Below are positions 61,705 to 64,000 of a stretch of 64,000 bases of DNA, piece by piece; within the stretch, counting starts at the first letter, position 1, and each line of letters begins with the position of its first letter. The DNA lies in the NCBI GenBank assembly GCA_026004435.1, contig BPJD01000003.1:1-64000 (forward strand). The letters are read 5' to 3'. A program made the position numbers and the translations under genes. The stretch comes from Patescibacteria group bacterium (GTDB taxonomy: Bacteria; Patescibacteriota; Microgenomatia; UBA1406; GWC2-37-13). Under the pieces are notes generated by a model. The model was not told the DNA's origin and did not search any database. It saw only the letters and a list, made by a program, of their open reading frames with translations.

Positions 61705-61950
61705 TTACTCAACAGCAACATATAATTTGCTTTTTCTTATATAAAACTTGACTTTTCCATCTGTTTGGGCGTGGATTGTATAATCTTTTCCCATATATGT
61801 ATTGCTACCGGGTCTAACCTTTGTACCTCTCTGTCTGACAATAACATAACCGCTTTTAACTTCCTGACCACCAAAGTACTTTACGCCAAGTCTTTTAGCT
61901 ATTGAGTCTTTATTGCCTTTGGCGGCTTTTAATGCCTTTGTATGTGCCAT
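61705..61950 (-). CDS. rpmA: Large-subunit ribosomal protein bL27
   Basis: The protein has 81 residues. RLGVKYFGGQEVKSGYVIVRQRGT, KVRPGSNTYMGKDYTI and HAQTDGKVKFYIRKS are the bL27 blocks. The N-terminus MAHTKALKAAKGNKDS is of normal length but lacks the usual KKAGGS-NGRDS wording. Its N-terminus reaches the peptidyl-transferase centre. It lies 10 nt after rplU. Confidence 0.96.
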   Translation of the reverse strand: MAHTKALKAAKGNKDSIAKRLGVKYFGGQEVKSGYVIVRQRGTKVRPGSNTYMGKDYTIHAQTDGKVKFYIRKSKLYVAVE

Positions 61951-61960
61951 ATAAGTTAAA

Positions 61961-62263
61961 TTATATCTTTATAATTTTTAATTTAGTTAATGGCTGTCTA
62001 TGGCCCTTAACTTTTCTGTATCTAACCTTTGCCTTAAATCTTCTAATTCTTATTTTATCAGCTTTTAACTGATCAATAATCTCAGCTCTTACTTTAGTTT
62101 TTAACACAGGAGATCCAATCTCAGATTTTTTTTCATCAAAAACAGCTAATGTTTCCAGTTCAATCTGATTATTATCTGACTGAATTTTTTCAACATTAAT
62201 TATATCTCCTTCTTTTACTAAATACTGTTTACCTCCTGTTTTTACAACAGCTAATTTACTCAT
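61961..62263 (-). CDS. rplU: Large-subunit ribosomal protein bL21
   Basis: The protein has 100 residues: LAVVKTGGKQYLVKEGDII at the N-terminus, IGSPVLKTKVRAEIID in the middle and the signature RIRRFKAKVRYRKVKGHRQP at the end. It binds 23S rRNA next to bL20. It starts the rplU-rpmA pair, 15 nt after the RodA/FtsW gene. Confidence 0.97.
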   Translation of the reverse strand: MSKLAVVKTGGKQYLVKEGDIINVEKIQSDNNQIELETLAVFDEKKSEIGSPVLKTKVRAEIIDQLKADKIRIRRFKAKVRYRKVKGHRQPLTKLKIIKI

Positions 62264-62278
62264 AATTGCAGTTAAAAC

Positions 62279-63325
62279 TTACTCCTTTAATTCTAACAAA
62301 CCAAATGATAAAAGTAAAGCAATAAAAGCAGACCCGCCGTAAGAAAACAATGGGAGTGGAATTCCTGCTATTGGGAATAGATTAAGATTCATAGCAATAT
62401 TTATCACTACTCTGTAACTAAGGTAAATTGCAAGGCTTAGGTGAGTTAATCCAATATACTCTGATAATAGTCTTAAGTTTCTGGTTTTAAATATGCTGTA
62501 GATTAAATTAAAAATAAGCAGTAAATAAAGAATAATCACCAACAACCCGCCGGCTAAACCTGTTTGTTCTACAAAACTGGCAAAAGCAAAATCTGTATGA
62601 GCCTCAGGCAAAAAAAAAAGTTTTGACTGAGTAGACCTGCCTATGCCCTTGCCTAAAAACCTACCTGAACCTAAGGCAATCTCAGCCTGAGTTGAGTTAT
62701 AAGACGTTGCAGAGTTGTTTTCTTCAGTTTCTGTAAATGATGTAATAAAGTGCAAAACTCTGTTTTTTTGATAATCTTTTAAGGAACTCCAAAGTACAGG
62801 TAAAGCAATTGCCGCAAGTATAAACATTCCTGCAATTATTTTTTTAGGAATATTACTAAAGAATAAAACTGCTATAAATATTGGAATAAGATTTGTGGCT
62901 GTTGTAAAATCTGGCTGTAAAAATATAACAACAAAAGAAATAACAGTTAAGCCTAAGCCTTTTATAAAATAAACAATAGGTTTTAACTCAAGATCCTCTT
63001 TACTAAATAGCAAAGACAGATAAAACATATAAATAATAATTAAAAACTCAGATGGCTGTAAATTGAAAAAACCAAGCGTGATCCACCGTTTGGCGCCCTT
63101 AATCTCCTCACCGAAGAAAAGCAAAAACATATTTAAAAAAAAAGCCAGCCAGAATAATACAGGAAGTAGCTGCCTGATAAGCAAGTTGAATCTTTTAGCT
63201 GTAAAGTAAACTATAATACCCAACAATAAAAAAAAAGCCTGCCTGTAACCATAATACGGCTGTATGCCAAGCAGATTTATTATGCCAAGTATGCTTATAA
63301 ATAATGCAAGAATTATACTAGTCAT
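62279..63325 (-). CDS. RodA/FtsW-family peptidoglycan polymerase
   Basis: The protein has 348 residues and about ten membrane spans. Family blocks are present: GAKRWITLGFFNLQPSEF, VVIFLQPDFTTATNLIPI, KGIGRSTQSKLFFLPEAHTDF and the C-terminal GIPLPLFSYGGSAF. It links lipid II into glycan strands together with a class B PBP; RodA (elongation) or FtsW (division) cannot be told apart here. It shares one base with the ileS end (stop/start overlap). Confidence 0.94.
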   Translation of the reverse strand: MTSIILALFISILGIINLLGIQPYYGYRQAFFLLLGIIVYFTAKRFNLLIRQLLPVLFWLAFFLNMFLLFFGEEIKGAKRWITLGFFNLQPSEFLIIIYMFYLSLLFSKEDLELKPIVYFIKGLGLTVISFVVIFLQPDFTTATNLIPIFIAVLFFSNIPKKIIAGMFILAAIALPVLWSSLKDYQKNRVLHFITSFTETEENNSATSYNSTQAEIALGSGRFLGKGIGRSTQSKLFFLPEAHTDFAFASFVEQTGLAGGLLVIILYLLLIFNLIYSIFKTRNLRLLSEYIGLTHLSLAIYLSYRVVINIAMNLNLFPIAGIPLPLFSYGGSAFIALLLSFGLLELKE

Positions 63326-64000
63326 TAGTTAATTATAGTAAAAGACTCTCCTATTGTTATGCTTTCTGCATTAAGTTTTTGCTTGATATCTTTTTGGAAT
63401 TTTTCATACTCTTTTGGTATCTGAACCTTAATTTTATCTTCCGGAGATAATCCAAGTTTTTTTCGTTCAAGCTGCAGTTTTCTAATATCCTGCCTTAACC
63501 TGCCTTCTAGTTTTAACTCTTCTGTAAGATTAAAGTCATAGTTAATAGCTGTCTCTTTTGCATCTGTTAAGTTTAACTGTTTGAAGTTAAGCTCTGATTG
63601 AATAACTGAGGCAAAAGATTTAATTAAACTGTGATACTGTTTAGGAGCCAAAATTTCAGCTGAAGCTAATGGTTGTCTGATATTTAACCTGTGTTCTTTT
63701 CTAATTCGTCTGCCTGCTTCTATTATCTGTTTAATAAGCTCAAACTCAGATAGTATTTTTTCATCTTGTCCATACTCAGTAAATTCTGGCCAAAACTCAA
63801 GATGAACTGATTCATTGCCTGTTAAGGTTGTGTAGATCTCTTCTGTTATAAAGGGCAGAAATGGCGAAAGTATTATAGACAGCTTAATTAAAAGATAGTA
63901 AAAAGTTTGGTAAAAATAATCTTTATCAGCTGTATCAGTACTATTAGTCCAAACCCTGTCTCTGGAAAGTCTTATATACCAATTTGAGATATCATCCACT
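63325..64000 (-). CDS. ileS: Isoleucyl-tRNA synthetase, C-terminal part (cut by right edge)
   Basis: About 225 residues are visible and the frame runs past the window edge; the GTG at 63999 is an internal Val codon. DDISNWYIRLSRDRVW is the anticodon-binding-domain signature of the IleRS class rather than ValRS. LSPFLPFITEEIYTTL and SVHLEFWPEF follow, and the last 110 residues (RRIRKEHRLNIRQPLASAEI, LSPEDKIKVQIP) match the C-terminal domain of eukaryote-like (type 2) IleRS. There is no C-terminal zinc finger. Confidence 0.92.
   Translation of the reverse strand, partial: VDDISNWYIRLSRDRVWTNSTDTADKDYFYQTFYYLLIKLSIILSPFLPFITEEIYTTLTGNESVHLEFWPEFTEYGQDEKILSEFELIKQIIEAGRRIRKEHRLNIRQPLASAEILAPKQYHSLIKSFASVIQSELNFKQLNLTDAKETAINYDFNLTEELKLEGRLRQDIRKLQLERKKLGLSPEDKIKVQIPKEYEKFQKDIKQKLNAESITIGESFTIIN

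Noticed and set aside
61951-61975. TATAAT 9 nt before the rpmA start as a separate leaderless promoter
   Set aside because: It overlaps the end of rplU, with which rpmA is normally co-transcribed; coincidence with an ATA-TAA stop context is likely.

Overview
The window looks like a single chromosomal contig piece from a low-GC bacterium with a compact, streamlined genome, most likely a member of the Candidate Phyla Radiation (Patescibacteria; a Microgenomates, Katanobacteria or Dojkabacteria relative would fit). This lineage is an inference. It rests on the AT-rich sequence, very short intergenic gaps, few Shine-Dalgarno sites, many TATAAT boxes lying 6-9 nt upstream of ATG (apparent leaderless transcription), an ATP synthase delta subunit reduced to its C-terminal domain, tRNA genes without encoded CCA, and many membrane-anchored surface proteins of unknown function. 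TGA is used as a stop codon (both helicase genes of the defence operon end in TGA), so the UGA=Gly code of Gracilibacteria and Absconditabacteria does not apply.

Layout. 1-1971 (+): a surface cassette of one dockerin-bearing protein (cut by the left edge) and two cohesin-like membrane proteins, the second with a Ser/Gly linker and an LPKSG sorting-like tail. 1975-4836 (-): uvrA. 4837-19466: an accessory island lying between uvrA and uvrB, which share a strand and would otherwise be neighbours. The island holds two unknown genes (5325-6264), three stretches of decayed coding sequence, and one tightly coupled four-gene operon (18441 down to 7685): a PLD-nuclease/SNF2 helicase, an Eco57I-like N6-adenine methyltransferase, a GajA-like ATPase-TOPRIM nuclease and a GajB-like UvrD helicase. 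A small downstream reading frame (7408-7665) appears to be the GajB tail detached at an A8 run. This methyltransferase/translocase plus Gabija composite is the most interesting feature of the window.

19467-29216: uvrB, two paralogous membrane-anchored proteins with pseudopilin-like C-termini, a PAP2 phosphatase, dnaB, a metallo-hydrolase, and an hsp20 gene under a consensus promoter overlapped by a CIRCE-like operator. Then come three tRNA genes (Thr-GGT, Arg-CCG, Ala-CGC), a SpoU-type methyltransferase and two small membrane proteins. 29227-37836: a glycosyltransferase divergent from def, rpmB, several secreted proteins or proteases, a MerR-like regulator, a peptidyl-tRNA hydrolase fused to a membrane tail, htpX-lemA and rmuC. 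37888-42234: a two-component system next to a small exported protein, then topA.

42253-48451: a complete F-type ATP synthase operon in the order AtpZ-a-c-b-delta-alpha-gamma-beta-epsilon. 48461-56485: polX, gatC, gatA, gatB and dnaE in one overlapping operon, combining repair and replication polymerases with the tRNA amidotransferase. 56525-61136: a LysM protein, tRNA-Thr(CGT), an Ig-like membrane protein, tRNA-Glu(TTC), an O-antigen-ligase-like protein, a glycosyltransferase and signal peptidase I. 61126-64000: ileS (cut by the right edge), a RodA/FtsW protein, rplU, rpmA and a ParB-like protein lacking the CTPase domain.
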